The notes: generated from the letters alone by a model not told the origin. A stretch of 12,917 nt of DNA from Candidatus Kaiserbacteria bacterium RIFCSPLOWO2_01_FULL_54_13 (GCA_001781685.1 MFLZ01000002.1:11547-24463); one strand, 5' to 3'; positions 1 through 5,890 are shown, numbered from the stretch's first letter. Made by a program: numbers and translations.

Positions 1-84
1 CGCGAAAAACGGCGTCAAAAAGAGCTGCGCGAATCAGGACAAATCAGGGAAGATAAAGAAAAGGAAGAAGTACAAAAGTCATAA
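1..84 (+). CDS. C-terminal tail of a highly charged protein (partial; possibly ribosomal protein bL32)
   Basis: The frame that ends at the TAA at 82-84 is open from base 1 and encodes 27 residues, almost all charged or polar (REKRRQKELRESGQ, then REDKEKEEVQKS). The gene starts outside the window. A Lys/Arg/Glu-rich tail just upstream of nusB and rnc would suit bL32 (rpmF), which is often found beside these genes and has a basic C-terminus, but no diagnostic motif of bL32 is inside the window, so this is inference from context only. It could equally be another charged tail. There is no intrinsic terminator between its stop and the structured element at 121. Confidence 0.5.
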   Translation, partial: REKRRQKELRESGQIREDKEKEEVQKS

Positions 85-120
85 TTGCGTAATCGAAACA
101 CCTTGCTCTTTCGTTCGTCA

Positions 121-319
121 TAGAAATTGTTATGAATGGAGTGAATTACAATTTCTTGATCCCGCCCCAGTTTGGCATCCGTAGAATAATGTCAGATGCC
201 GGAACTCTGTTGAGACGAACTCAGTGGTATCTCAATCTCGAGATACGGTTGCGGGATACCAAACTGGGGCGGGATGTAAGAGCTTCTAAGCTCGTTGCCA
301 CTCGCTAAGAATCTCTAAC
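121..319 (+). repeat. Three-hairpin structured element abutting the nusB start codon (copy 1)
   Basis: Three consecutive stems are visible. Stem 1 is AGAAATTGT at 122-130 pairing perfectly with 148-156. Stem 2 is a 22-bp arm at 159-180 pairing with 254-275, with a single G-T pair, enclosing a 73-nt interior that holds a further 7-bp hairpin (227-233 with 240-246). Stem 3 is AGAGCTTCT at 279-287 pairing with AGAATCTCT at 308-316, with one mismatch. The 5' edge and the reverse complement of the 3' edge are also alike, so the whole unit is an imperfect palindrome. A second copy precedes rpoB (7576-7696): 19 nt (275-293) and 20 nt (305-324, including the ATGGC of the gene) are identical, while stem 2 differs in sequence but keeps pairing. 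No U-run follows stem 2, so it does not look like an intrinsic terminator. It may be a 5' leader RNA structure or a REPIN/MITE-like repeat. Confidence 0.8.
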
Positions 320-1234
320 ATGGCCAATAGACATCTAGCCCGTTCTGTCGTTCTTCAAGTCCTCTTCGAGCGCGACGTGTCCGATAGAAAAATGTCGCTC
401 GAGGAGTCCGAAAAGCGCTTGGCTGACTACGCCAAGGAGTTCGGTGCGCGCGAGAGCGACATGTCCTTTATGAAGCAGCTTCTTCACACTGTCGCTGCGA
501 AACAAAAAGAAATTGACGAAGTCATCGTTCGTGCCGCGCCCGAGTGGCCTATCGAGAAAATCGCGGCAATCGATCGCAATGTCCTTCGGCTCGGCCTCGC
601 GGAGCTTCTCTATGCGGACCGTACGCAGGTGCCTGCAAAGGTCGCTATCAACGAGGCGATTGAACTCGCAAAAACATTCGGCTCGAACTCCTCTGGGCGT
701 TTCGTAAACGGCGTTTTGGGCGCGGTCTATATCGAGCTCGGCGAGCCGGGCAAGAGTGAGGGAGCGGCGCGCAAAAAGGCTGCGCAGAAAACCGGAAAGA
801 TGCCGACGGAGCACCTTGCTGGAGCAGTCGTTTATGCACAGAGCGGTGGCGAAACGTACCTCGCATTCGTGCATGATATATTCGGGCACTGGACTATCTC
901 GAAGGGGAAGATCGAGGAGAATGAAGACGTACAGAAGGGTGCTGCGCGCGAAATCAAAGAGGAGATGGGTCTCGACATCAAGATTGTGGAAGAGCTTGGT
1001 GTGAACGAGTACATCGCGAACGACTCAAAGGTCGACGGAGGCAAGAAGCGAAAGCGTGTGACGTATTTTCTCGCCGAGGCACCGTTCACAGAGCTTCGGC
1101 TCGGGCCCTCGGGCGGCCTAGACGATGCGCAGTGGTTCCCCCTCTCCGCGGTGGGCGATTTGAATTTCTATGATGACACGCTGAAAATTATCATTCCTGC
1201 GATAAACGTACTAGCGCAGAAGGGGAAGAAGTAG
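320..1234 (+). CDS. nusB: NusB transcription antitermination factor fused to a C-terminal Nudix hydrolase
   Basis: This 304-residue protein is about twice the length of ordinary NusB. Residues 1-140 are the all-helical NusB domain, which binds boxA RNA with NusE/S10 in rRNA antitermination. The start MANRHLARS and the motif NEAIELAKTFGSNSSGRFVNG (residues 111-131) are typical of the family. Residues 141-165 form a Lys/Ala-rich linker. Residues 166-300 are a Nudix fold with a complete Nudix box (G196, E202, R210-E211, E214-E215, G217), so metal-dependent hydrolysis of a nucleoside-diphosphate-linked substrate is expected, but the substrate cannot be read from sequence. The ATG at 320 is chosen because the NusB motif begins there; no Shine-Dalgarno precedes it and a structured repeat abuts it. 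rnc follows after 8 nt, so the two are probably co-transcribed. An in-frame ATG at 800-802 after GGAAAG could allow a free Nudix product; this is speculative. Confidence 0.93.
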   Translation: MANRHLARSVVLQVLFERDVSDRKMSLEESEKRLADYAKEFGARESDMSFMKQLLHTVAAKQKEIDEVIVRAAPEWPIEKIAAIDRNVLRLGLAELLYADRTQVPAKVAINEAIELAKTFGSNSSGRFVNGVLGAVYIELGEPGKSEGAARKKAAQKTGKMPTEHLAGAVVYAQSGGETYLAFVHDIFGHWTISKGKIEENEDVQKGAAREIKEEMGLDIKIVEELGVNEYIANDSKVDGGKKRKRVTYFLAEAPFTELRLGPSGGLDDAQWFPLSAVGDLNFYDDTLKIIIPAINVLAQKGKK

Positions 1235-1242
1235 CAAGAGGT

Positions 1243-1929
1243 ATGGAGTTTGGAACATTCGAACAAAAAATCGGTTATAGCTTCAATAACCAACGTTTAT
1301 TGGAGCAGGCATTCACTCATCGCTCATACCTCAACGAGAACCGAGAACTCAACCGCGAACACAACGAGCGATTGGAGTTTTTGGGCGACGCAGTTCTCGA
1401 GCTAGCAGTCACGGAGTTTCTCTACGCGAAGTATCCCGATAGCCCGGAGGGGGACTTAACCGCCTACCGCGCGGCACTCGTAAATACGCAGAGCATTTGC
1501 GATGCCGCGACGAAACTCGGCATGAACGACTACCTGCTGCTTTCGCGCGGAGAGGCGCGCGACACGGGTCGCGCCCGGCAGATAATTCTTGCGAATGCGT
1601 TTGAGGCTCTGATCGGCGCCATCTATCTCGATTCAGGATACGAGCGAGCTCAGAAATTCATCGAGTCACAACTCTTCTACAAGACCGATGACGTCGTCTC
1701 CAAGCGCCTCTGGCAGGACGCCAAGAGCCGTTTGCAAGAGATTTCGCAGGAACTCCACGGTATCACGCCGAAGTACGAATTACTCGACCAATCGGGCCCC
1801 GATCATGATAAGCGATTCGTTGTTGGCGCATACATCGGGCAGGAGCGTGTCTCAACTGGCGAAGGTCGCTCGAAACAAGAAGCGGAACAAGACGCCGCAC
1901 AGAAGGCGCTTACAGCGAAGAGCTGGTAG
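1243..1929 (+). CDS. rnc: Ribonuclease III
   Basis: At 228 residues this is full length for bacterial RNase III, the endonuclease that cleaves double-stranded RNA, including the rRNA precursor. The catalytic domain (residues 1-150) contains the signature HNERLEFLGDAVLELAV, with E42, E45 and D49 matching E. coli E38, E41 and D45. The second metal-binding stretch ILANAFEALIGAIYLD gives E121 for E. coli E117, but N118 where E. coli has D114. A double-stranded RNA-binding domain spans about residues 155-225 and ends with the KQEAEQDAAQKAL helix. The gene lies 8 nt after nusB-nudix, which suits a shared role in rRNA synthesis and maturation. An AAGAGG stretch sits only 1 nt before the ATG, too close for a normal Shine-Dalgarno. 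The last codons (AQKALTAKSW-stop) have a decayed second copy at 2683-2715. Confidence 0.96.
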   Translation: MEFGTFEQKIGYSFNNQRLLEQAFTHRSYLNENRELNREHNERLEFLGDAVLELAVTEFLYAKYPDSPEGDLTAYRAALVNTQSICDAATKLGMNDYLLLSRGEARDTGRARQIILANAFEALIGAIYLDSGYERAQKFIESQLFYKTDDVVSKRLWQDAKSRLQEISQELHGITPKYELLDQSGPDHDKRFVVGAYIGQERVSTGEGRSKQEAEQDAAQKALTAKSW

Positions 1930-2011
1930 CGCCTGGATCTCGCTGTCATCACGTGCCTCGTGTGTCTTCATTGGCGTTTCGCTTAACGGATGTAAACCAG
2001 TCAGGAAGTTC

Positions 2012-2035
2012 ATACTTGTACATATGTACAAGTGT
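2012..2035. promoter_or_regulatory. Palindromic site, copy 1 (downstream of the PaaX-like gene)
   Basis: The 20-bp sequence ACTTGTACATATGTACAAGT at 2014-2033 is a perfect palindrome, centred between 2023 and 2024. It lies 5 bp beyond the stop codon of the minus-strand regulator gene. The same sequence, with two more identical bases on its left, recurs at 2616-2643 over that gene's start. It has no loop and no T-run on either strand, so it is unlikely to be a terminator; a dimeric-protein operator or an element boundary fits better. Confidence 0.75.
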
Positions 2036-2038
2036 AGA

Positions 2039-2629
2039 CTAAATCAATTTGAAGTACTTTTTGAGGTCGTAGGAGTTATCCACGTGATTTGCTTTGATGA
2101 AAGAAATGAAAGGCAGAATGTCGAAAAATGCCGCAATCTCCCGCACTTCATCCTCCATCGCATAAGGATAGATCCACACTGAGCGTTGGTAGAACACTAG
2201 CCCGAGTTGCTGCAAATGTCTGATGAAAGCTATTCGTATGTTTCTTCTCTCCTGCGGAATGTCGAAGACCACAATATGCCAGGTGTCGTCCCATTTCTTT
2301 GGCGTCTGGATTCGCAGGTTCCAAAGTTTTTCTTTCTCGATAATACGCTGTCCGATTTCTGATAACTCGTACTTCTTTGGAGATTTCTCGATGTACCCGC
2401 GATGGCTCATTTCCCAGATTTTCCGCTTTATCGTTCGATGGTTCTGTTTCGTATCTTTGAGTGCCAATTCCTTGAATATGCGGCTCACTGCTCTCGGGGA
2501 GGGCACCGCTCCAATTCCCATGAGTACGACGCCTAATGCCACAAGTTTGAGAATCTGCACCGTCTTTTCTCTGCGCCGCTTTCTGTGTGTGTCTGTATGT
2601 TGTTTTTGATTAGGTCGATACTTGTACAT
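2039..2629 (-). CDS. PaaX-like regulator: winged helix plus Cas2-type ferredoxin-fold domain
   Basis: This is a 196-residue minus-strand protein. Residues 1-22 are basic, residues 27-42 form a hydrophobic helix, and residues 45-98 look like a winged helix (PSPRAVSRIFKEL, then HRTIKRKIWEMSHRGYIE and KYELSEIGQRII). Residues 113-196 match the PaaX C-terminal/Cas2-like ferredoxin fold (WDDTWHIVVFDIPQERR, then GLVFYQRSVWIYPY). Such proteins are often mislabelled Cas2; there is no cas1 or CRISPR array here, and the DNA-binding N-terminus favours a transcriptional regulator. The ATG at 2629 is at the exact centre of a palindrome and 10 nt after an extended -10, which suggests a leaderless mRNA and autoregulation. 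Its base composition is visibly more AT-rich than its neighbours and it separates rnc from smc, so it looks like an insertion. The effector and targets are unknown. Confidence 0.85.
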   Translation of the reverse strand: MYKYRPNQKQHTDTHRKRRREKTVQILKLVALGVVLMGIGAVPSPRAVSRIFKELALKDTKQNHRTIKRKIWEMSHRGYIEKSPKKYELSEIGQRIIEKEKLWNLRIQTPKKWDDTWHIVVFDIPQERRNIRIAFIRHLQQLGLVFYQRSVWIYPYAMEDEVREIAAFFDILPFISFIKANHVDNSYDLKKYFKLI

Positions 2630-2643
2630 ATGTACAAGTATCG
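2616..2643. promoter_or_regulatory. Palindromic operator candidate, copy 2, over the start of the PaaX-like gene
   Basis: The site is a perfect 28-bp palindrome, CGAT flanking the 20-bp core ACTTGTACATATGTACAAGT, with its axis between 2629 and 2630. The minus-strand start codon (2629-2627) sits at that axis and the -10 hexamer (2640-2645, read on minus) overlaps its outer arm. A dimer bound here would block both RNA polymerase and start-codon access. The nearly identical site at 2012-2035 is 606 bp away, which would allow looping. Confidence 0.85.
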
Positions 2644-2648
2644 TATCA
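2640..2648 (-). promoter_or_regulatory. Extended -10 promoter of the PaaX-like gene
   Basis: On the minus strand the sequence TGATACGAT gives an extended -10 (TG-A-TACGAT) with exactly 10 nt to the ATG at 2629. Transcription would start about 3 nt or less before the start codon. No good -35 is visible upstream. The same spacing is found at rpsP. Confidence 0.6.
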
Positions 2649-2682
2649 CACGTCCCTTCAGAAATTTATGCAGAAACTCGTG

Positions 2683-2715
2683 GCACAGAAGGCTCTCCTC
2701 GCAAAAGGCTGGTAG
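2683..2715 (+). pseudogene. Remnant duplicate of the RNase III C-terminal coding end
   Basis: Read in frame, this stretch gives AQKALLAKGW followed by TAG; the intact rnc ends AQKALTAKSW followed by TAG (1897-1929). At nucleotide level 25 of 33 positions agree. Seven bases after the stop comes CTCGCTGACAT (2723-2733), which matches CTCGCTGTCAT at 1939-1949 in 10 of 11 positions, nine bases after the true stop. Upstream similarity fades quickly. It looks like a leftover 3' end of another rnc copy, now separated from rnc by the regulator cassette. Confidence 0.65.
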
Positions 2716-2734
2716 GGAGATGCTCGCTGACATA

Positions 2735-2816
2735 TGCGCTCTGGCGTCGCGTTTGCGACTGCTATCGCAACGCTGCCGCTCGGCCCGTCGGACTGCGCGA
2801 ACACGCCAGAGTCGCA
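2735..2816 (+). other. Long GC-rich stem-loop between the regulator cassette and smc
   Basis: Left arm segments TGCG (2735-2738), CTCTGGCGT (2739-2747) and GTTTGCG (2751-2757) pair with CGCA (2813-2816), ACGCCAGAG (2803-2811) and CGCGAAC (2796-2802), giving 20 pairs with one 3-nt and one 1-nt bulge and a 38-nt apical region. No reading frame through it looks like a protein. No U-run follows directly, so a simple terminator is not well supported. It could be a small RNA, part of an mRNA leader, or a dispersed palindromic repeat. Confidence 0.6.
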
Positions 2817-2852
2817 CATGCCCGCTCGCTTAGGTCTTTTGTTCAATATTTT

Positions 2853-2887
2853 AGCTAGCAGCTATCAGCTAAAAGCTATAAGCTAGT
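2853..2887. repeat. Heptamer tandem repeat (AGCTANN)x5 upstream of smc
   Basis: AGCTA occurs at 2853, 2860, 2867, 2874 and 2881, exactly every 7 bp, with variable dinucleotides between copies. The array ends 4 bp before the smc ATG at 2892. It contains TATAAG (2877-2882), which could serve as a -10 for a near-leaderless smc transcript, but no -35 is clear. Confidence 0.85.
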
Positions 2888-2891
2888 GATA

Positions 2892-5102
2892 ATGTATCTC
2901 AAATCCGTGGAGCTTTCGGGATTCAAGTCGTTCGGGAAAAAAACGACGCTGGAGTTCGGCTCGCCCATTGCGGCTATCGTGGGGCCCAACGGCTCGGGGA
3001 AGTCTAATGTCGCGGAGGCGTTCCGATTCGTCCTGGGCGAGCAGTCTATGAAAAGCATGCGCTCGAAGAAAGGCGAAGACCTAATCTGGGGCGGCTCGCC
3101 ATCGCTTCCGAGAGCTAATCGCGCGGGCGTCAAGGTCACTTTTGACAATTCTAAACGCCTGCTCGATATAGATTTCGGGGAAGTTGTCATCGAACGTGTC
3201 GTGCACCGCGACGGGCAGAATGAGTATATTTTGAATGGGACAATCGTACGTCTCAAAGACGTGATTCGACTCCTCGCGGGCGCGAACATCGGCGGAAGCG
3301 GCTATCACATCATCTCGCAGGGCGAAGCTGATCACATCTTGAATGCCAGCCCACGCGAGCGGCGGGAGATGGTGGAGGATGCACTAGGCCTTAAGCTCTA
3401 TCAACACAAAAAGGCCGAGAGTGAGCGCAAACTTGAAGAGACCGCCGTGAACATCGACAAGACGAAATCTCTCCGACGCGAGATCGCGCCTCATCTCCAT
3501 TTTCTGCGGCAGCAGGTAGAGAAAATAGAAAAAGCACGCGAAACGAGAGAGACACTCGCGGACAAACTTCGCGAATACCTCGCTCGCGAGCACGCATGGA
3601 TCTCGCAAGAAGACGCCCGTCTGCGCGATGAGGCAAAGACATATGAGATAGAACTCAAGAAGTTTTCGGAATCTATTTCGCGCGCGCGAGCCGCGCGCGC
3701 CCCGGCCGGTGCTGGGTCTCTCGCGGAGCTACAAAAGCAGCTTGAGGAGCGCGAGAGAAAGCTCGCAGAAACGAGGCGCGAGAGCGAGCGGCTCGCGCGC
3801 GAGCTCGGTCGCGCAGAAGGCGCTTTGGAGGCCAACACTGTCACTGTTGAGGCGCTCGTGCCGGTACCACATGTGCGCACGTTTGCCCGGGAACTCGATG
3901 CAACGGTCTCGGAGCTTGAGCGAGCCGACGACGTCTCACGCATACACTCTACTCTCGCTGAGGTTCGGGCTCGCATTAAGTCGTTCATCGAAGGGCTCTC
4001 CGGCGCGGCGCCTGAGACCAGTCAGGAAGCGCGCGAACAGGTGAAAGCACTGGCCTCTTCACTCGAGCGCATGCAGAAAGAGGAAGCTGGCCTTTCGGGC
4101 GGGCTCGAGAAACTCCGCGCGGAGATCGCCGGCGCGCGCGAGAGCGGATTTGCAGCCGAACGCGACCTCGTAGGGCTCGAAAGTTCGGCGCGTGAAGCAC
4201 AGGGAAAGCTCGCCGCTGTGCAAACTGCCCGCGGGCATGTTGCGTCCTTCCGGCAGCGTTTCGAAGAGGAGGCGCGAGAGGGTATCGCGCTTGTCGGAGA
4301 GTCACTCAGAGGTTGGGAGAGAGCAGAAATTCCCACCGGAGCGCTTTCAGAAGATCGCTCTGTGCAGGAGAAGCGGCGGCGCGAGATTGAGCGGCTCAAG
4401 ATAAAGATAGAGGAATCGGGCATTGGCGAGAGTGACGCTGTCGTCAAAGAATTCATTCAAACGAAGGAGCGCGACGAGTTTCTCTCCCGGGAGCTCGCGG
4501 ATTTGGAAAAATCAGCGGCTTCTCTCAAAGACATTATCGCTGAGCTCGAGAAGACGATTGATGAACGCTTTCGCGAGGGACTTACGCTTATCAATGAAGC
4601 GCTGAAAGGATTTTTCCAGAAGCTCTTTGGGGGCGGGGAGGCTAAGCTCAAAGTCGAAGAGCCGCGCCGCGTGTCAAGGACCGTCCTTGACACGGCAGAT
4701 GACGAGGACGCGGACGAAGGCGAGATCGAGGACGAAGAGGAATTGTACGCGGGGCTTTCGATATCGGTTTCGCTGCCGCGCAAGAAAATCCGCGGACTCG
4801 AGGTGCTCTCGGGTGGCGAGCGCGCACTCACCTCGATCGCTCTCATCTTTTCGATGACTCAGGTGAATCCCCCACCATTTCTTGTCTTGGACGAGACCGA
4901 CGCTGCCTTGGATGAGGCGAACAGCAAGCGCTACGCCGACATGATCCACGAACTTGCCGGCAAGTCGCAACTTATCGTTGTCACGCACAACCGCGCGACC
5001 ATGGCCGCCGCGGGCGAGCTCTACGGTGTCACGATGGGTGGCGACGGCATGTCCAAACTTCTCTCCGTCAAACTCGAGGAAGCCGAACGTGTTGCAAAGT
5101 GA
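2892..5102 (+). CDS. smc: SMC-family chromosome segregation ATPase, short form without a canonical hinge
   Basis: The protein has both SMC ATPase half-heads. The N-terminal half (about 1-165) has Walker A GPNGSGKS (31-38) and the Q-loop ISQGE (141-145). The C-terminal half (about 565-736) has the ABC signature LSGGERAL (639-646), Walker B FLVLDETDAALDE (663-675) and the switch motif VTHNR (697-701). The two are joined by charged heptad-like coiled-coil segments (about 165-310 and 350-560). At 736 residues it is far below the usual 1150-1200, and the middle (about 310-380) is too short and lacks the glycine-rich features of an SMC hinge; there is also no CxxC zinc hook as in Rad50. An acidic insert lies at 600-617. 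I chose ATG 2892 over the in-frame GTG at 2886 because the family starts MYLKSVELSGFKSFG. No Shine-Dalgarno is present. It normally follows rnc, as here apart from the inserted regulator. Confidence 0.88.
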   Translation: MYLKSVELSGFKSFGKKTTLEFGSPIAAIVGPNGSGKSNVAEAFRFVLGEQSMKSMRSKKGEDLIWGGSPSLPRANRAGVKVTFDNSKRLLDIDFGEVVIERVVHRDGQNEYILNGTIVRLKDVIRLLAGANIGGSGYHIISQGEADHILNASPRERREMVEDALGLKLYQHKKAESERKLEETAVNIDKTKSLRREIAPHLHFLRQQVEKIEKARETRETLADKLREYLAREHAWISQEDARLRDEAKTYEIELKKFSESISRARAARAPAGAGSLAELQKQLEERERKLAETRRESERLARELGRAEGALEANTVTVEALVPVPHVRTFARELDATVSELERADDVSRIHSTLAEVRARIKSFIEGLSGAAPETSQEAREQVKALASSLERMQKEEAGLSGGLEKLRAEIAGARESGFAAERDLVGLESSAREAQGKLAAVQTARGHVASFRQRFEEEAREGIALVGESLRGWERAEIPTGALSEDRSVQEKRRREIERLKIKIEESGIGESDAVVKEFIQTKERDEFLSRELADLEKSAASLKDIIAELEKTIDERFREGLTLINEALKGFFQKLFGGGEAKLKVEEPRRVSRTVLDTADDEDADEGEIEDEEELYAGLSISVSLPRKKIRGLEVLSGGERALTSIALIFSMTQVNPPPFLVLDETDAALDEANSKRYADMIHELAGKSQLIVVTHNRATMAAAGELYGVTMGGDGMSKLLSVKLEEAERVAK

Positions 5103-5104
5103 CG

Positions 5105-5809
5105 CTACTCGTCAAGGATTTCCTTGGCGATATCCGGTCGCTGTCGCAATAAAGAGTTAATTATTAGGGGTTTTTTCTTCATTTCTTCTGCAAGTGTACC
5201 CGGTGTAACCCTTTTCTCTCCAACTTCTCGTGCTCTTATCCGACGAGCCGCTTCTCGCAGTTCGTCGTACGCTTTCTTAATTGAAATTTCAGTTCCTTTC
5301 TTGATCAGCCTATCTTTAGCCAACTCCCTCTCATCAACGAGTGGGAATTTCCCACGCAATTCGGCACTTCGTCTCCACTCTGAGATGACTGCGCGGACGT
5401 GGAAACCGCCTTCGAGTGCAATTGCTGTGGCGGTGACGTTTCCATCTCGCTGCAAAACCTTGGTTGCCGCATTCTCATAATCTTTTTGTATTTCTTCATG
5501 CGTTCGACTCTTTATACCCAGGTGTTTGATAAAGTCTCGCTGTTTTTGAATTAGGCTATAAAAACCAGCACCCCTTTTTCCTCCATAGCCAAGTCTACGT
5601 CCGAGGTTTTCTACTGTAAGCTCGAGGCCTTCTTCGTTCAAGAAGGCAGAGGCAATAAGGATAGCCCTGCGATCAATCAGGCCCTGAATGTACTCCTTGG
5701 GATTTTCTGCATCAGCGGGTACCCATCTTTTATATTCCTTCTCCGCACGACGCCATATCTCTTCAGGTCCCCGTGGGTCATACGGTCTTTCTAAGCCATG
5801 TTGGCTCAT
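5105..5809 (-). CDS. Orphan protein with three HTH-like repeat modules (function unknown)
   Basis: I do not recognise this 234-residue protein. Three segments resemble one another: residues 63-99 (LTVENLGRRLGY, then FYSLIQKQRDFIKHLGI), 123-157 (NVTATAIALEGGF, then VISEWRRSAELRGKF) and 199-231 (RVTPGTLAEEMKKK, then INSLLRQRPDIAKEI). The shared pattern is VT-x3-LA, a turn, then a long helix ending in a charged hydrophobic stretch, which suggests tandem helix-turn-helix modules and a nucleic-acid-binding role. There is no signal peptide or membrane segment. The coding strand is visibly more AT-rich than the flanking genes. It converges on smc with 2 bp between stop codons and is divergent from rpsP. 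An extended -10 (TGATATTAT) lies 6 nt before the ATG, implying a leaderless mRNA. Autoregulation is possible through the inverted repeat at 5808-5852. Confidence 0.7.
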   Translation of the reverse strand: MSQHGLERPYDPRGPEEIWRRAEKEYKRWVPADAENPKEYIQGLIDRRAILIASAFLNEEGLELTVENLGRRLGYGGKRGAGFYSLIQKQRDFIKHLGIKSRTHEEIQKDYENAATKVLQRDGNVTATAIALEGGFHVRAVISEWRRSAELRGKFPLVDERELAKDRLIKKGTEISIKKAYDELREAARRIRAREVGEKRVTPGTLAEEMKKKPLIINSLLRQRPDIAKEILDE

Positions 5810-5852
5810 GGAAACATAATATCATGTGCGTCATCGGTAGGAACGTTTCCAT
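5808..5852. promoter_or_regulatory. Inverted repeat spanning the divergent HTH-protein/rpsP promoters
   Basis: ATGGAAAC at 5808-5815 and GTTTCCAT at 5845-5852 are perfect 8-bp inverted arms separated by 29 bp. The left arm overlaps the minus-strand start codon and expected start site; the right arm abuts the rpsP -35 hexamer. The arrangement would let one protein touch both promoters. That it is an operator is inference. Confidence 0.5.
5816..5824 (-). promoter_or_regulatory. Extended -10 of the orphan HTH-repeat gene
   Basis: Read on the minus strand, TGATATTAT (TG-A-TATTAT) is followed after 6 nt by the ATG at 5809. A start about 7 nt after the hexamer would coincide with the A of the ATG. 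The -35 region is poor, which an extended -10 can tolerate. Confidence 0.55.
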
Positions 5853-5880
5853 TTGATTTTTCGGCCTATTTTGATACAGT
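5853..5880 (+). promoter_or_regulatory. rpsP promoter, apparently giving a leaderless mRNA
   Basis: TTGATT (5853-5858) and TACAGT (5875-5880) are spaced by 16 bp, with TGA ahead of the -10. The ATG of rpsP follows after only 10 nt, so transcription should begin 0-4 nt before it. The stretch from the TG through the start codon matches the rpoB promoter region in 20 of 23 positions, including the GC-rich discriminator CCGCGACAT. Confidence 0.75.
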
Positions 5881-5890
5881 GCCGCGACAT

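Noticed and set aside
181..253. tRNA-like gene inside the nusB leader
   Set aside because: There is no acceptor/anticodon/T-arm cloverleaf and no GTTCRANNC T-loop; only a small hairpin is supported.
159..275. Intrinsic terminator before nusB
   Set aside because: The 22-bp stem is strong, but it is followed by GTAAGAGC and not by a U-run on the plus strand, and the arms are 73 nt apart.
335..889. 184-codon minus-strand frame opposite nusB
   Set aside because: The sense frame is clearly NusB-Nudix; the antisense product has no recognisable domain.
2039..2629. CRISPR-Cas locus, because of the Cas2-like fold
   Set aside because: There is no cas1, no effector gene and no direct-repeat array with spacers in the window; the protein has a winged-helix N-terminus typical of PaaX-like regulators.
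2585..2858. Plus-strand frames starting in or near the palindrome and running toward smc
   Set aside because: Two overlapping frames of odd composition pass through the rnc remnant and the stem-loop out of frame; no family features and no promoter.
3491..4456. Serine/arginine-rich minus-strand frames opposite smc
   Set aside because: They mirror the Glu/Arg/Ala-rich coiled coil of SMC; low complexity and no start context.
5798..5890. Upstream start at 5798 for rpsP, giving 31 more residues
   Set aside because: The extra residues do not resemble bS16, and the promoter lies inside that stretch with the correct spacing to ATG 5891.
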